Below are positions 54,211 to 64,000 of a stretch of DNA of 64,000 bases, one piece after another. A program made the position numbers and the translations under genes. Origin of the DNA: Pezicula radicicola (Eukaryota; Ascomycota; Leotiomycetes; Helotiales; Dermateaceae); the NCBI GenBank assembly GCA_003008705.1, contig PDUO01000017.1, positions 65,827-129,826 on the forward strand, given 5' to 3'. Every line of letters begins with the position of its first letter. Positions within the stretch are counted from its first letter, which is position 1. The notes under the pieces were generated by a model. That model searched no databases. It worked only from the letters and a program-made list of their open reading frames with translations, and was not told the origin of the DNA.

Positions 54211-55770
54211 ATGTCTCTCTCTCAGCTGCAGAATCTCCTCCCACTTCCAGAGTCTGATTTAAAAGATGTCCTCCAGTATGCCTCCACTCTCTCAAAGCAA
54301 GCAGCGGCAGAGCACTTCAACAACTTGCTCGGGGAGTCACCGCAATCTATAGAGTTCATATCCTCCTTCAATTCGCGCCGACAGGACCCAAAGTCAGCTT
54401 CACAGCCTCCCTCATACTCCCAGACAGCTTCGTCAACTTCTCAAGAATCTTCGTCGTCATCCGGCGTACCAAAAACCACCCGCAAACCCAAAAAGAAGGC
54501 TGCTGCTCTTCACACTCCTGCCCCCCGCCAAGTAGAAAACACTTTTGCGCCGGGCACAGCATACACAAAGAAGAACGAAGACGACTACATCTCCAATCGG
54601 CCATCTCAAAAGCCATCTTCCTCAAACAACAATGCCTCTACCCTCCAACCCAAACCAGAAGCTACTCAAGCACCCACAAAAAAAGCGCCTCCATCTGCGG
54701 CAGGCACTCTCATCTCTGATTTCAAATCAAAAAGCACACCCACATCTCGCACATCCTCTCCTGCGCCATCAAAAACCAAAGTAAATATCACTGGCGGCAC
54801 CTCCATGCATGGCGCATCCGCAGTCCTCACCGAGCTCGATTCCGCGATCCGGACTTTAGAAATTAGTACGAATTCGAGTCTGCTGGATAACGATAAGCGG
54901 AAATGCAATTGCATAGGTGCGCGACATCCTCTGCTGGCTGCAGCTCCAAATTGTCTCAACTGTGGGAAGGTCATATGTGTAAAAGAGGGTTTGGGGCCAT
55001 GTACATTTTGTGGAACTCCACTACTGAGTAACGGGGAGATACAAGGGATGATCAGGGAATTGAGGGAGGAGAGGGGCAGGGAGAAAATGGCTTTGGATGC
55101 TTCTTCACATCGAAGAGCTGAAGTTTCAAAGAAGCCAATACCATTTGCGCCGAAAGTCGAGATAGGAAATATGAGTCCTGCGGAAGCAGCAGCAAAGCAG
55201 CATCGAGATAGGCTATTGGGATTCCAGGCACAGAATGCGAAGCGAACAACTGTAAGGGATGAAGCTGCCGATTTTGAGACTCCAGTTTCGGCCCGAGGGG
55301 ACATTTGGGCTAGTCCGGCTGAAAGAGCAAGGCAGTTAAAGTTGCAGCAGAAGGTATTGGCAGAGCAGGAGTGGAACGCCAAGCCCGAATATGAGAAACG
55401 GCGGCAAGTCGTCAGTATCGATTTAGTGAAGGGCAAAGTAGTGAAGAGAATGGGTGCTGTAGAGCGTCCATCCTTTCAACAACCAGAGACCGAGGAAGAA
55501 GAAGAAGAGCAATTGCCATTCAGTGATACGAGCGGCAATCAGGGAGGTGGAACTTTTAGTCGGAATCCGCTGTTAGGTAGTTTGATTAGACCGCTTTGGA
55601 AGGGCAAAGAGAATGCTGACGATAAGATTGATGGGGAGGGGTCGAAGAAAAAGACTTGGCGTAGAGTGCAGGATGACATGGAAGATAACGAGGGGATCAT
55701 TCTGGATGGTGGAGCTTTTGGTGGGAAGACAACGGTGGCTGAGAGGAGTGATGAGCCAGCTTGTGGATAA
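54211..55770 (+). CDS. RQT4: ASC-1/TRIP4-type zinc-finger protein (Rqt4), 519 aa
   Basis: The frame opens upstream, but MSLSQLQNLLPLPESD at 54211 is the natural start. The N-terminal 50 residues form a CUE-like helical segment (DVLQYASTLSKQAAAEHFNN). A long disordered Ser/Pro/Lys-rich linker follows. The zf-C2HC5 zinc finger lies at 231-270: Cys232, Cys234, His239, Cys248, Cys251, Cys256, Cys264, Cys267 (KCNCIGARHPLL; CLNCGKVICVKEGLGPCTFC). A conserved helix with IRELREERGREK comes next. The C-terminal part carries YEKRRQVVSIDLVKGKVVKR, as in TRIP4 proteins. These proteins belong to the ASCC/RQT complex that splits collided ribosomes. No intron is needed. Confidence 0.9.
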   Translation: MSLSQLQNLLPLPESDLKDVLQYASTLSKQAAAEHFNNLLGESPQSIEFISSFNSRRQDPKSASQPPSYSQTASSTSQESSSSSGVPKTTRKPKKKAAALHTPAPRQVENTFAPGTAYTKKNEDDYISNRPSQKPSSSNNNASTLQPKPEATQAPTKKAPPSAAGTLISDFKSKSTPTSRTSSPAPSKTKVNITGGTSMHGASAVLTELDSAIRTLEISTNSSLLDNDKRKCNCIGARHPLLAAAPNCLNCGKVICVKEGLGPCTFCGTPLLSNGEIQGMIRELREERGREKMALDASSHRRAEVSKKPIPFAPKVEIGNMSPAEAAAKQHRDRLLGFQAQNAKRTTVRDEAADFETPVSARGDIWASPAERARQLKLQQKVLAEQEWNAKPEYEKRRQVVSIDLVKGKVVKRMGAVERPSFQQPETEEEEEEQLPFSDTSGNQGGGTFSRNPLLGSLIRPLWKGKENADDKIDGEGSKKKTWRRVQDDMEDNEGIILDGGAFGGKTTVAERSDEPACG

Positions 55771-56900
55771 AAAGCACGCCTCCTCACCCAAGTCCAGCAA
55801 TATCTTTCTGCCTCGGTTTTCGAACCAGGTTGCCAGCTCATGTGCTCATCAACAACTCTTCGTCTCTACCAAATGAGCGTATGCTGCGAGGCGTATTTCC
55901 ATTGAAATCAAAATATAATTCTATGGAGGTCTAGCTTCGGTGAGTCCACTTCTTGCGAATTGATTTCTCAAGAATCACGTATCAGTATCAACCGGTAGGT
56001 AGTAGGTAAAGTTGAACCAGTTGTGAAGCTAGCGACAACAAATACTAAATCACACTGACGAAGACAGCATTAGATCCAACCCCAGATACTCTATTCTCAG
56101 ATACTTCAGAGTGTCTTGATATGCTTCGCTTAGTTTTATGTTGCCAATTATCAAGTTAATTTCAGTGATTCACGTTAGGCTTCAAACAATAATTCAAATA
56201 TCTCAATCATCTTTCACCTACAAAGCTTTTCTTTTTTCAGTTCTTTAATAGCTGAGGTCTTTGATACTTAATTTTATGGGCCAGACCAAATGATGGATAC
56301 TTCAGAGCGAAAAGCGTGGTTCTTCTCAGTAACCAGCATAAAAAACAACTCTTACCATTTGCATTTACGAATTATTCGCCATATCTTCCATCTTCTCAAG
56401 ACTCTTCCCGTCAGATTCTCACTTCAGTTGCCTGGTATTTTTTTACTCATTACTTGACCTTCTCACCAACTATTTAACACTTTCTTCAACCTCGAATATC
56501 TCTCTTCAGCATCTTCAACATCTTCAGTTCCTTCGCGAAATACTATTCAACTTCTCTTATCCTCATCACTTGGATAATGGCCGGTTCATAACCAACTCTT
56601 GATAACCTTCTAACCAGCAGCACTCCATATCTACGTCTCAACTTTATGCAGATGTTACTCAACTCCAAAGGATAATAGGACAGAAGCTTTGCTTGAAATT
56701 TCGTCGCCAGCGATTTTCCAGGTCGCTAACTTTCATCTTTACTTGAGATTTGGTTTCAGCGCAAGTTGCCTCTTTTCGCATCTCAAGTTCACTTCAGAAT
56801 AGCATCTCTTAATTCAGTAAGTACTCATCTAGTTAATATAAGATGAACATTAGTAACTGACTAAAGCATAGGTTGGAGCACTGTGAAAAGAAGTCCCAAT
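55771..56900. other. Intergenic, long pyrimidine-rich leader region
   Basis: No gene seen. Bases 56380-56560 are strongly CT-rich (TTCTTCAACCTC-type runs), as is common before fungal start sites. Confidence 0.5.
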
Positions 56901-58846
56901 ATGGCTTCAGAAGGTGATGTAGCAGCCAGTGTAGATAGTAAGTCAAGCATAGAGAGTCGTGATTAAAACTGAAGCTGATAGTTGTGAAGCCGGCATAAAA
57001 GGGAATGGTTCTCAGGCCGCTAAAGACTCTGGAACAATGCAGCAAAATGAAGAAGGCGAAGGCTTGAGTCCTCAACATGAAACAGATGGTAAGATCTAGT
57101 TTCGTTATCCAAGAATTATAAAGCTGATAATCATACAGGTGAGCTGAATGCAACTGAGTCTCAACATGCTGGGGCTTCTTGTCATTCGGAGACGGCGTCC
57201 CAAACCCGGGAAGAAAGCCTGAGAAATGAGATACGCGAGATGGACTTCGATAGCATAATTGAGAACATCGACTTTTGGCACGATCAAACAGATCCAGACG
57301 ACCAAAAAGAATTCAGTATTAAGTTGCATATTCTCAAGGAAAAATACAAGAACCTCGAGACCAGGTACCATGAGCTTGAGCAGAAGTATTCTACCCTCAA
57401 GGCAACATATCTCAATGCCAAAGAAAACCAAAAAGGTAAGTCCTCCTTGCAGGAGCCCTTAGAATTACCACTCATTTTGTTTTAGATCGAGGAAGCATGG
57501 ATAGCGGTTATTCCAGCGGCAGCTACTCATCAACCCCTATTCCTGAATACGACGTTGATTCCTTTGGTCAAAATCAACGACATAAATCACAAAAGGTTAC
57601 CAAAATCACAGATTCAACAGGAATTTCCGATGCCATACCGACTTCATCGGGCATAAAGCGGAAAGCAATCGATGGACATAAAGGTCCTAAAAAGACGCGG
57701 AAAACGAATGAGGATAGCACCCCATCGTCTAGCATTGACAATGCAGTCACAACAGATATGGTTGTCTATAGGCCCAGAGATGACGTTACTTCCTCCGTAA
57801 AGGACACAAACTATGACAAGCTATCTGGTAAAAAACGTCGAGAACAGTTTCGCACAATCGTCAACAAGATCGGAGGTATACTAGCGCAACTGAAAATTGC
57901 TCCAGAGGTGAAGAACCAGCTTTTGGGGCTTGTGCATAACATGCGTGTTATGTATGAAAAGCAAACACGAACAGGAGGATATAAGCGAAGCGAAAATTCA
58001 TTACCGCATCCTCGAAACGCCCAGGAAGTTCTTCCTTTACTTCGTTCGCAAGAAGCTTCTGCTGAGGACTCCACGAGATGCGAAGAAGATGATCGCCCGT
58101 GGCTAGGTGGACCTTGGTCGCAAATCCCACAAAACACATCACCTGTCTCTTTCCCAGGTTTGTTAATCAGGATCACGGATTACAAGAGCGAGTGTAAAAT
58201 CGTGGACCCTTCTCAAGGTATCGTATCGACTGCTAGCGATACCATCTTACACACACGACCTCAAAGACGACAAGCCATTGAGAGACACGTCAACTGGGCT
58301 GATAGACACAAGACGCCATTTATCTCTGCATCCAAATCTCTTGCTGATATCAGAGGAACTTACTATCCTGTTTTCCAAAACCGCCACGTGAAGCATGGAA
58401 CAAGAGAGGAATACGCAAACTGCGTAATTATTGGCATCAACTGTTATGCTAGGCGAGACAACAAAATGCCAATACTTCAAGCTCGAATGGAAATGAAATA
58501 CTACAACGCCGAGGGACCGATCAAATATGGAGGGAAGTACGCATATCGTGATCCCGTTGTCAGACACGAATGGCTTCTGCCATACCTCGTTTCTCCGAAT
58601 GAGATATTCGCCGTGTACCGCGTGTTAGATATGGAGAAGTGGTGCGAGGATAACGATGGTAATGATGAGGATTTCTTTGACAAGGTCATGGTGAGAGATT
58701 TCTTGGTGCACGAGAAAGCCAGAGCTGAGGGAAGAGTTTATCAGCATGCTAATTGTATTCGGTGTGGGATTGCTGGGCCTCATAAGGGGTGTGGTAGTTC
58801 TAAGGAAATGGAACAGGCCGTAGATGATGGGGAGCAGGCGCTATGA
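56901..58846 (+). CDS. DUF7587-like protein with coiled coil, 602 aa
   Basis: Four exons, 56901-56937, 56975-57088, 57139-57435 and 57486-58846, total 1809 bases. The first intron is only 37 bases, so that junction is uncertain. The N-terminal half is acidic and polar. A short coiled coil follows (LKEKYKNLETRYHELEQKYS), then basic NLS-like clusters (SGIKRKAIDGHKGPKKTRK). The C-terminal domain begins PGLLIRITDYKSECK and contains KTPFISASKSLADI, like the LxRxxD and SxFIShS patterns of fungal DUF7587 proteins. It ends with a possible zinc motif (CIRCGIAGPHKGCG). DUF7587 proteins are uncharacterised and often expanded in filamentous fungi. No enzyme activity can be assigned. Confidence 0.65.
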
Positions 58847-59595
58847 GCATTGGGATATTTCGATTGCAAGGTTGAGGGAACGAAACGTTGGAATTGCCGT
58901 ATTTAGCGAGGAAGGGCGATGTCGCTGGTTTCGAGCGTCAGAGAAAGAACAAGGGATAGACACATTTTTTGGATGGACAGAGCATGGATTATATCATATG
59001 TTACATAGCTTTACTACGTGCCTAGTGGCCTCTAATATTAATCTAATCAAAAGACATAATAGAAGCAAAAGCCAAGTGCAAAGTTAGCATAAGATCAGCT
59101 AGTGAGCCTCCATCGCTAAGTCGTTTAGCCACAACGTAGGACTTACCAAGAAGCTGTAATGCAACATTCATAGTGAAATAGGATATCGGCTATTGAAATT
59201 CCATCCCCATTAATCCTACAGAAAGAATGAAAAAAAAAGAGTAGGTCAGCTAAAAAGCAGGTGTGTAGCGACGGTATGCTCAGAGCGGGGTCATCCAACT
59301 GGTCCAAAGGTTCGCGAACCTTCCCTTTACCATCGACACCATCCAAATATTACCTGCCAACCATTACTTTTATCAATAAAACACAAAAACTTCCACCTCG
59401 TCATCTTATCAAACCATGAGAGTACTGTACGCCACTCCCATATCAATAATAGCTCACTACCAAGCACTGCAAAATCAGCAGCTTTCAAGAACTCGCATCT
59501 GATTCTACTGAGTCGATGATCGCAGCAGAGCATTTTTCTTTTTCTCCAAAGCCGTCTCAGGGCTGAGGCTCATGCTTGTAGCCACGAGGAAGAGA
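58847..59595. other. Intergenic, no gene seen
   Basis: Downstream region of two convergent genes, AT-rich in parts. No supported feature. Confidence 0.5.
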
Positions 59596-60134
59596 TCATC
59601 TCCCGTTGACAGCATCTCGGCTGTTCTCGTCTATATCCTTGATGTCAAATATTCGTCGTTCGAGATGCGGTTCCGATTGCGCAAAGCCGTTTGCGGCACT
59701 GGGGGTGGACTGGGTGGACGGGTGTGAATTTCCCGTTGGCGACGTTTCCGGTGCACGCCACCATCTAGACCTCTGGGAACAAAGTACGGCCGCAAGGTTC
59801 GATAGCTAAGGGTTTTGTTTTAGTTTTTAAATGTGGTTAGGGAGTCCAGATACCAGCACCAGAATAGGCATCTCCTCAATATGAGCAATGCCGCCGGAGC
59901 TATCTTCAAGCTTAAATGTGATGGTTTATGTTTGAGTCATGTGGTTATTTCTGTTTCTTGCTTAGAGAGTTTTGTTTACTTTTCGGTCCAAATTGCGTGT
60001 ATGTATGACGAGGTGGACGTGTTATCGTTCTTGATGGAGCTTTGACGATATACTAGACTACTGGGAGGGCCCGATGCCTAGCTGGCCGCCTTACTCTCAC
60101 CATGATAACTCTCATCTTTGTATGCTTTGACCAT
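59596..60134 (-). CDS. Tentative small spliced gene
   Basis: A start MVKAYKDESYH (60134-60101) joins by a 48-base intron to a coding-like exon (60052-59980: SSIKNDNTSTSSYIHAIW), in phase with GTAAAC at its end. A clear C-terminal exon (about 59784-59596) reads WWRAPETSPTGNSHPSTQST and ends RDAVNGR with TGA. The middle exon near 59915 is unresolved: either phase can be chosen, and one gives a hydrophobic LKIAPAALLILRRCLF span. The pieces look coding but I cannot close the model. Function unknown. Confidence 0.3.
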
Positions 60135-60825
60135 TGTTGAATCTGCTGGTCTGAGAAGTCCTTCCTGTCAATTCTCTTCTGTGTGGAGAGCTTCCCGTAC
60201 TATGTTCAGCCTTTGGTGCGAAAGCTTTTCACGTGTGATCATCTACAAGTCTACTCTTTTTCATGATTGTGAATAGTACTTTAGTGAGACCGAGTAAGGT
60301 TTTTGTACAACCTCGGGAGCTGAAAATCGATTTCCAAACATATCAGCATACCACTGTCTTGGTAACTGCTGTCCTAACTCAAGATATTTTCAGAATCGAT
60401 TACTGTATCCCAACAGCATTATTTGAGCGAAGGGGATTGGATAGCGGCGGAAATTACACATGGGTTGTTCTCGACAGCAAGCTATAGCGAGCTACACCAA
60501 GAGCAAAAGCCCAATCGCCGGATGCAGAAATCATACTCTATTGGCAACCCACAACGAAAGCACAACCAAGAAAATAATACCTCAAGGCTATCTATGGAGT
60601 CCAGTAAAATCAAGTTTCTATTGGAGAAGGTTTGCGAGACCCAGCCACCTCGATGTTCGCAGACGGACATATAATCAAGTAAAAGGACCAGGCTTTCCAA
60701 CATCATCAGCAGCATCATTTCAATATCGAAAAGTCAAAGAATCTTCAGAGCCCTCATCTTCAACTCTCATCTGAGCTCAAAGATTAACAACTTTTACTTT
60801 TTCTCTCATCAAATCACTTGACGTT
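60135..60825. other. Intergenic, leader of the next gene
   Basis: No gene seen. 60500-60825 is A/C-rich and probably a long 5' leader of the plus-strand gene. Confidence 0.5.
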
Positions 60826-61857
60826 ATGGCTGCCTACGTGCCTCAACACGCTGCAAGAGATGCCAACCGGTATCCAGCTCCGCGTCCAACACTAGGTAGT
60901 GAACCACGGAAACTCTCCCAGAGTGCAGTCACTGCAATAACAGCATACCTACCAAGCACAACGTCACCAAACTCAGACGGGAACTCGGCGCACTCATCAC
61001 AATCCGTAACCGCCAAACCAACCAAGAAACTCCACAAGACCTCAAGCATCTTCAGTCTTCGAGACAAAACGGACAAAGTCTCCGCATACGTACCAAAAAA
61101 TGATGCTACAGCAGACTTCACTAAGCAAATGATCCCCCCAGCAATAAAGACCCCAAAAGAAAATCCTGCCGTAGATTTCGACCATCCACTCCTCCGAAAA
61201 GTCGGACTCCTCCCAGGAGCACTGCAACTCCCCGAAACCTCAGAAGAATCATCAGATTACGAGAACTATCTGGACGAGTGTCGCGTAACAGCAACCCGAA
61301 CAACCATCGAGCGAAAACCACCAGTAAAACTAATCAACATCGAAAAAGCCAATCGTCTAAGTGCAACCTCATCAAGTACAAATTACTATTCCAATAGTAC
61401 ATCACCTAAATCACCATCAACGGCATCAACGGCATCATTCTCAAGTTCCTCAACAGCACCACCAAGAAGAGGAAGTCTCATGTCCAAGGTAGCCGACTAT
61501 ATAAAACCGGGATTAGGATCACCATTAGGATCACCAACCTACAGTACCTTTACTCGACGCGAAAGCACATATTCACAAATGTCATTCAATTCCGTCTCAT
61601 CACCAGATCCCAATGATGCTAGAAGTGGAAGTCGTAGAGGAAGTGTAATGTCAAGCATGTCGTCGAGATTCTGTTCTTCGAGTAATAAGAATCGGAGGAT
61701 GTCGAGTAAGGAGAGTGATACTGCTGCTATCGAGAAGGCTGTTATTGAGAGTTATAAGAATTCGAGACAGCATACAACTCTTCCTGTTACGCCGAGGATT
61801 GATGAGATGCCTACGTTTGAGAATTTTGGTAAAGGTCAGGCTGGTGTTAGGGCTTAG
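60826..61857 (+). CDS. Ser/Thr-rich disordered protein, 343 aa
   Basis: A single frame from MAAYVPQHAARDANRY. Two related short motifs, TAITAYLPSTTSP and KVSAYVPKNDATADF, repeat the MAAYVPQ theme of the start. A segment LRKVGLLPGALQLPETSEES may be a conserved core, followed by SSDYENYLDECRVTATRTTI. The last third has many RRGS/SRRGS sites that look like basophilic kinase targets (RRESTYSQMS, SGSRRGSVMSS). No known domain. Coding-strand C bias changes to G bias near 61600. I do not recognise the family. Confidence 0.55.
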   Translation: MAAYVPQHAARDANRYPAPRPTLGSEPRKLSQSAVTAITAYLPSTTSPNSDGNSAHSSQSVTAKPTKKLHKTSSIFSLRDKTDKVSAYVPKNDATADFTKQMIPPAIKTPKENPAVDFDHPLLRKVGLLPGALQLPETSEESSDYENYLDECRVTATRTTIERKPPVKLINIEKANRLSATSSSTNYYSNSTSPKSPSTASTASFSSSSTAPPRRGSLMSKVADYIKPGLGSPLGSPTYSTFTRRESTYSQMSFNSVSSPDPNDARSGSRRGSVMSSMSSRFCSSSNKNRRMSSKESDTAAIEKAVIESYKNSRQHTTLPVTPRIDEMPTFENFGKGQAGVRA

Positions 61858-63086
61858 AATTTTAGAAAAGTTCCTTTTTCTTTTGTTTAGGTCTTTGGAT
61901 TCGGGATTTTTTCTTGAAGGAGTTTCTTTTACAAAGATAAGAAGGTCTTTGTTTAGGATTTGGGGGCGTTTTGGGAAAAGGAATTGGAAAGAGACTTGGG
62001 GATTGGAAACTCAGGGGTTTCTAAATTGGGAACTCGAGAATTGGAAATTTGGGTGGATTCAAATGAGTGGTTGGATTGTAGTAATAATAGATGTTTTCTT
62101 TTGTAATGACGAATAAAAAAAGTAATTAAAGTAACACATAAGGTGATATTCCTGAAAGTGTTTCACGTGTGTACTGTACTTCTCCTTTTTGCCCCTACAT
62201 AAGATACCTAAGTACCTACCTGCTATCGCTTTCAAGCAAGTCACTTAAACATATCACTTGATATAATCGTACATGACCCCCCAATTTGCACCCCGTTATT
62301 ACTCGTTGCCATTAAAGAATCAAGAAGTTTTTAAAACACCATAAACATAGTAAGCACTCTTTCCCACCTTTATAACCTTAGCCTTAAAAAGGGGAACTTT
62401 TGACCTTACCTATTAGATTGATTTTCACCATGTCGCATCTTCACCTTATTCAAACATCACATAAACACAAACAACCCTAAACTAACAATTGAATTACGCT
62501 CTCCATCTCTCTTCCCGAAAGTATCATCAGTAAACGCCAAGAGCGATGAAGGTAATCTGTCTGTCTTCAAGAGGTGGTGATGCATCCGGATATACATTTC
62601 CTCGGCTAAAATCGGTATTCTTCGGTATGGGAAATACTCTTCCCTTCCAATCCAAACCATTAATTATACAAATCTTAAAACCCCCTTTCTTTTCATTCCT
62701 TTAAACATTCACTTTCTTTGCTGTATATCTGGAAGATCAAAAATATCCCGGAAGGATCCGACACAAAGAACTGATTTCGGACGATATAAAATACTCAGTT
62801 GGAATCACGTAAAATAAATTCCGACACTCAAAGTCTTAGCGAAATCTACTGCCACCTCTAGAGACCTGAGCTTAGCTTAGGTAGTCGACGACAAGATAGT
62901 TTTGAGGGGATTGTATTTATAAGAAGAAGAAGTGGGCGTCGAAATCAACGACCGACATACTTCAAGAAAGAAAAAGCAAAAGCCCAGAAAATCAATACAC
63001 TATTTATATTTTCACCAACGATCGAAACCAAAAAAAAACACTTAACTCCAAACCCCCACCTCCACCAAGCTTCACAGCTACCTACC
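61858..63086. other. Intergenic, no gene seen
   Basis: The region begins with the G/T-rich 3' flank of the preceding gene. Only short chance frames are present. 62895-63086 is the probable leader of the hydrolase gene, with TATTTATAAG near 62911 as a weak TATA candidate. Confidence 0.5.
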
Positions 63087-64000
63087 ATGTCACCAACAAA
63101 CCCCCCAAAACCACCCTACGACACCCAACTCCTCCCAATCCTCCAAACCTTCCCAAAACAACCACCCCTAACCCTCTCAACCCTCCAACCCCAACGAGAC
63201 CTCCTCATCACAGCATCAACCCCCTCTCAAACAATCACAGACCCCTCAATAACCCACGAAGAACAAAATATCCCAGGCCCAGCCAGCCCCTTAAAAATCT
63301 CCATTCTACGATCCAAGACCTCAAAACCAAGTGATGGACCCCGACCAACAATCTACCACATCCACGGCGGCGGAATGATCCTCGGCTCCAAACTCTTCGG
63401 AATCCAGCTCACATTCCCATACATAACCCAACTAAACGCCGCGGTAATCTCAATCGAATACAGATTAGCACCCGAGTATCCAGCCCCAGCAGCTCTAGAA
63501 GATTGTTACACAGGACTCTGTTGGATAATTAAGAATGCCAAGAGTCTACGTGTAGATACAGAGAAGGTGATGATCTTTGGAGGTTCAGCAGGAGGTGGGT
63601 TGGCAGCTGGTGTTTCTATGATGTGTAGAGATAGAAAGGATGGTCCTAGATTGGTGGGTCAGTGTTTATTATATCCTATGTTGGATCATCGGATGAATAC
63701 GCTTTCTACGAGCCAGTTTTATGATGAGGGTACTTGGACTGGGGATGCGAATAGGAGGGCTTGGAATTGGTATCTTTATGGGACCTCTACACCAAACTCA
63801 ACCTCAAACCAATCTAGCAACAAAAACATAAATATCTATACGATACCCGCCCTCGCAACCCCAAAAGATTTAAAAGGATTGCCAACAACATGGATAGATG
63901 TAGGAAGCGCCGAGATCTTCAGAGATGAAGATATTGCTTTTGCGAATAGGTTATGGGAAGCTGGTGTTAGTGTAGAATTACATGTTTGGAGTGGTGCCTG
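63087..64000 (+). CDS. HSL-family alpha/beta hydrolase, 3' end outside window
   Basis: The frame from ATG at 63087 runs open to the window edge (304 codons). The oxyanion motif IHGGGMILGS (HGGG 93-96) and the nucleophile elbow FGGSAGGGLAAG (Ser167 in GGSAGG) are those of hormone-sensitive-lipase-type esterases. EYRLAPEYPAPAALEDCY follows the usual spacing. The acid is probably in WIDVGSAEIFRDED; the catalytic His must lie beyond the window. It likely hydrolyses short-chain or secondary-metabolite esters. No signal peptide is seen, so it is probably cytosolic. Codon use is extremely C-rich up to about 63530, then G-rich, with one more C-rich patch near 63785-63880. Confidence 0.85.
   Translation, partial: MSPTNPPKPPYDTQLLPILQTFPKQPPLTLSTLQPQRDLLITASTPSQTITDPSITHEEQNIPGPASPLKISILRSKTSKPSDGPRPTIYHIHGGGMILGSKLFGIQLTFPYITQLNAAVISIEYRLAPEYPAPAALEDCYTGLCWIIKNAKSLRVDTEKVMIFGGSAGGGLAAGVSMMCRDRKDGPRLVGQCLLYPMLDHRMNTLSTSQFYDEGTWTGDANRRAWNWYLYGTSTPNSTSNQSSNKNINIYTIPALATPKDLKGLPTTWIDVGSAEIFRDEDIAFANRLWEAGVSVELHVWSGA

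Noticed and set aside
1..64000. tRNA, rRNA, CRISPR or origin sequences
   Set aside because: I looked for B-box-like GGTTCGANNCC and regular spacer arrays and found none. Bacterial features are not expected in this fungal context.

Overview
The window looks like 64 kb of nuclear chromosome from a filamentous ascomycete (Pezizomycotina; a leotiomycete-like fungus is my guess, not a demonstrated placement). Genes carry many short introns of about 45-120 bases with GTAAGT-type donors, lie on both strands without operons, and include families typical of such fungi: HeLo-like, DUF7580, NACHT and AAA proteins, TauD dioxygenase, WSC and Ser/Thr-rich secreted proteins. I rebuilt gene models by hand from splice signals and frame continuity. 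Wherever a complete exon chain is given, its summed length is a multiple of three.

Layout. 0-6.6 kb: the 3' part of a DUF7580 protein, then a minus-strand fusion of a HeLo-like N-terminal domain with a Rho-type GTPase, then AT-rich sequence with no clear gene. 6.6-10.5 kb: a PhzF-like isomerase and an 811-aa zinc-finger/LRR/coiled-coil protein. 10.9-13.5 kb: a decayed WSC gene with a mutated tandem repeat, and a small inverted-repeat element. 13.8-22 kb: a NACHT-type STAND protein head to head with an AAA+ ATPase. 22-26 kb: mostly non-coding, with degenerate repeats, a 78-aa probable mitochondrial protein and a P450 relic. 25.9-36 kb: an eIF2-alpha-kinase-like protein, a disordered nuclear protein, a TauD dioxygenase, NMD3 and an unknown protein. 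36-42 kb: a small candidate gene and a 1329-aa secreted Ser/Thr-rich protein. 42-56 kb: an unknown 179-aa protein, a GYF-domain protein, two low-complexity proteins, a 109-aa spliced gene, an Egt2-like PLP enzyme and an ASC-1/Rqt4 zinc-finger protein. 56-64 kb: a 602-aa protein resembling DUF7587 proteins, a tentative small gene, a Ser-rich protein, and the 5' part of an HSL-type alpha/beta hydrolase cut by the window end.

How the genes relate. Two groups are visible. The first is self/non-self or immune-like: DUF7580, the HeLo-like/Rho fusion and the NACHT protein, with the AAA and DUF7587-like genes as looser members. The second touches translation: NMD3 (60S export), Rqt4/ASC-1 (stalled-ribosome clearance), a GYF protein (GIGYF/Smy2-like) and an eIF2-alpha-kinase-like protein. 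No shared promoter or cluster logic ties either group together, so the grouping may be chance. The strongest novelty is the HeLo-like/Rho fusion, whose switch-II catalytic Gln is replaced by Ile. A second oddity is a repeated inversion of C/G strand bias inside several genes.
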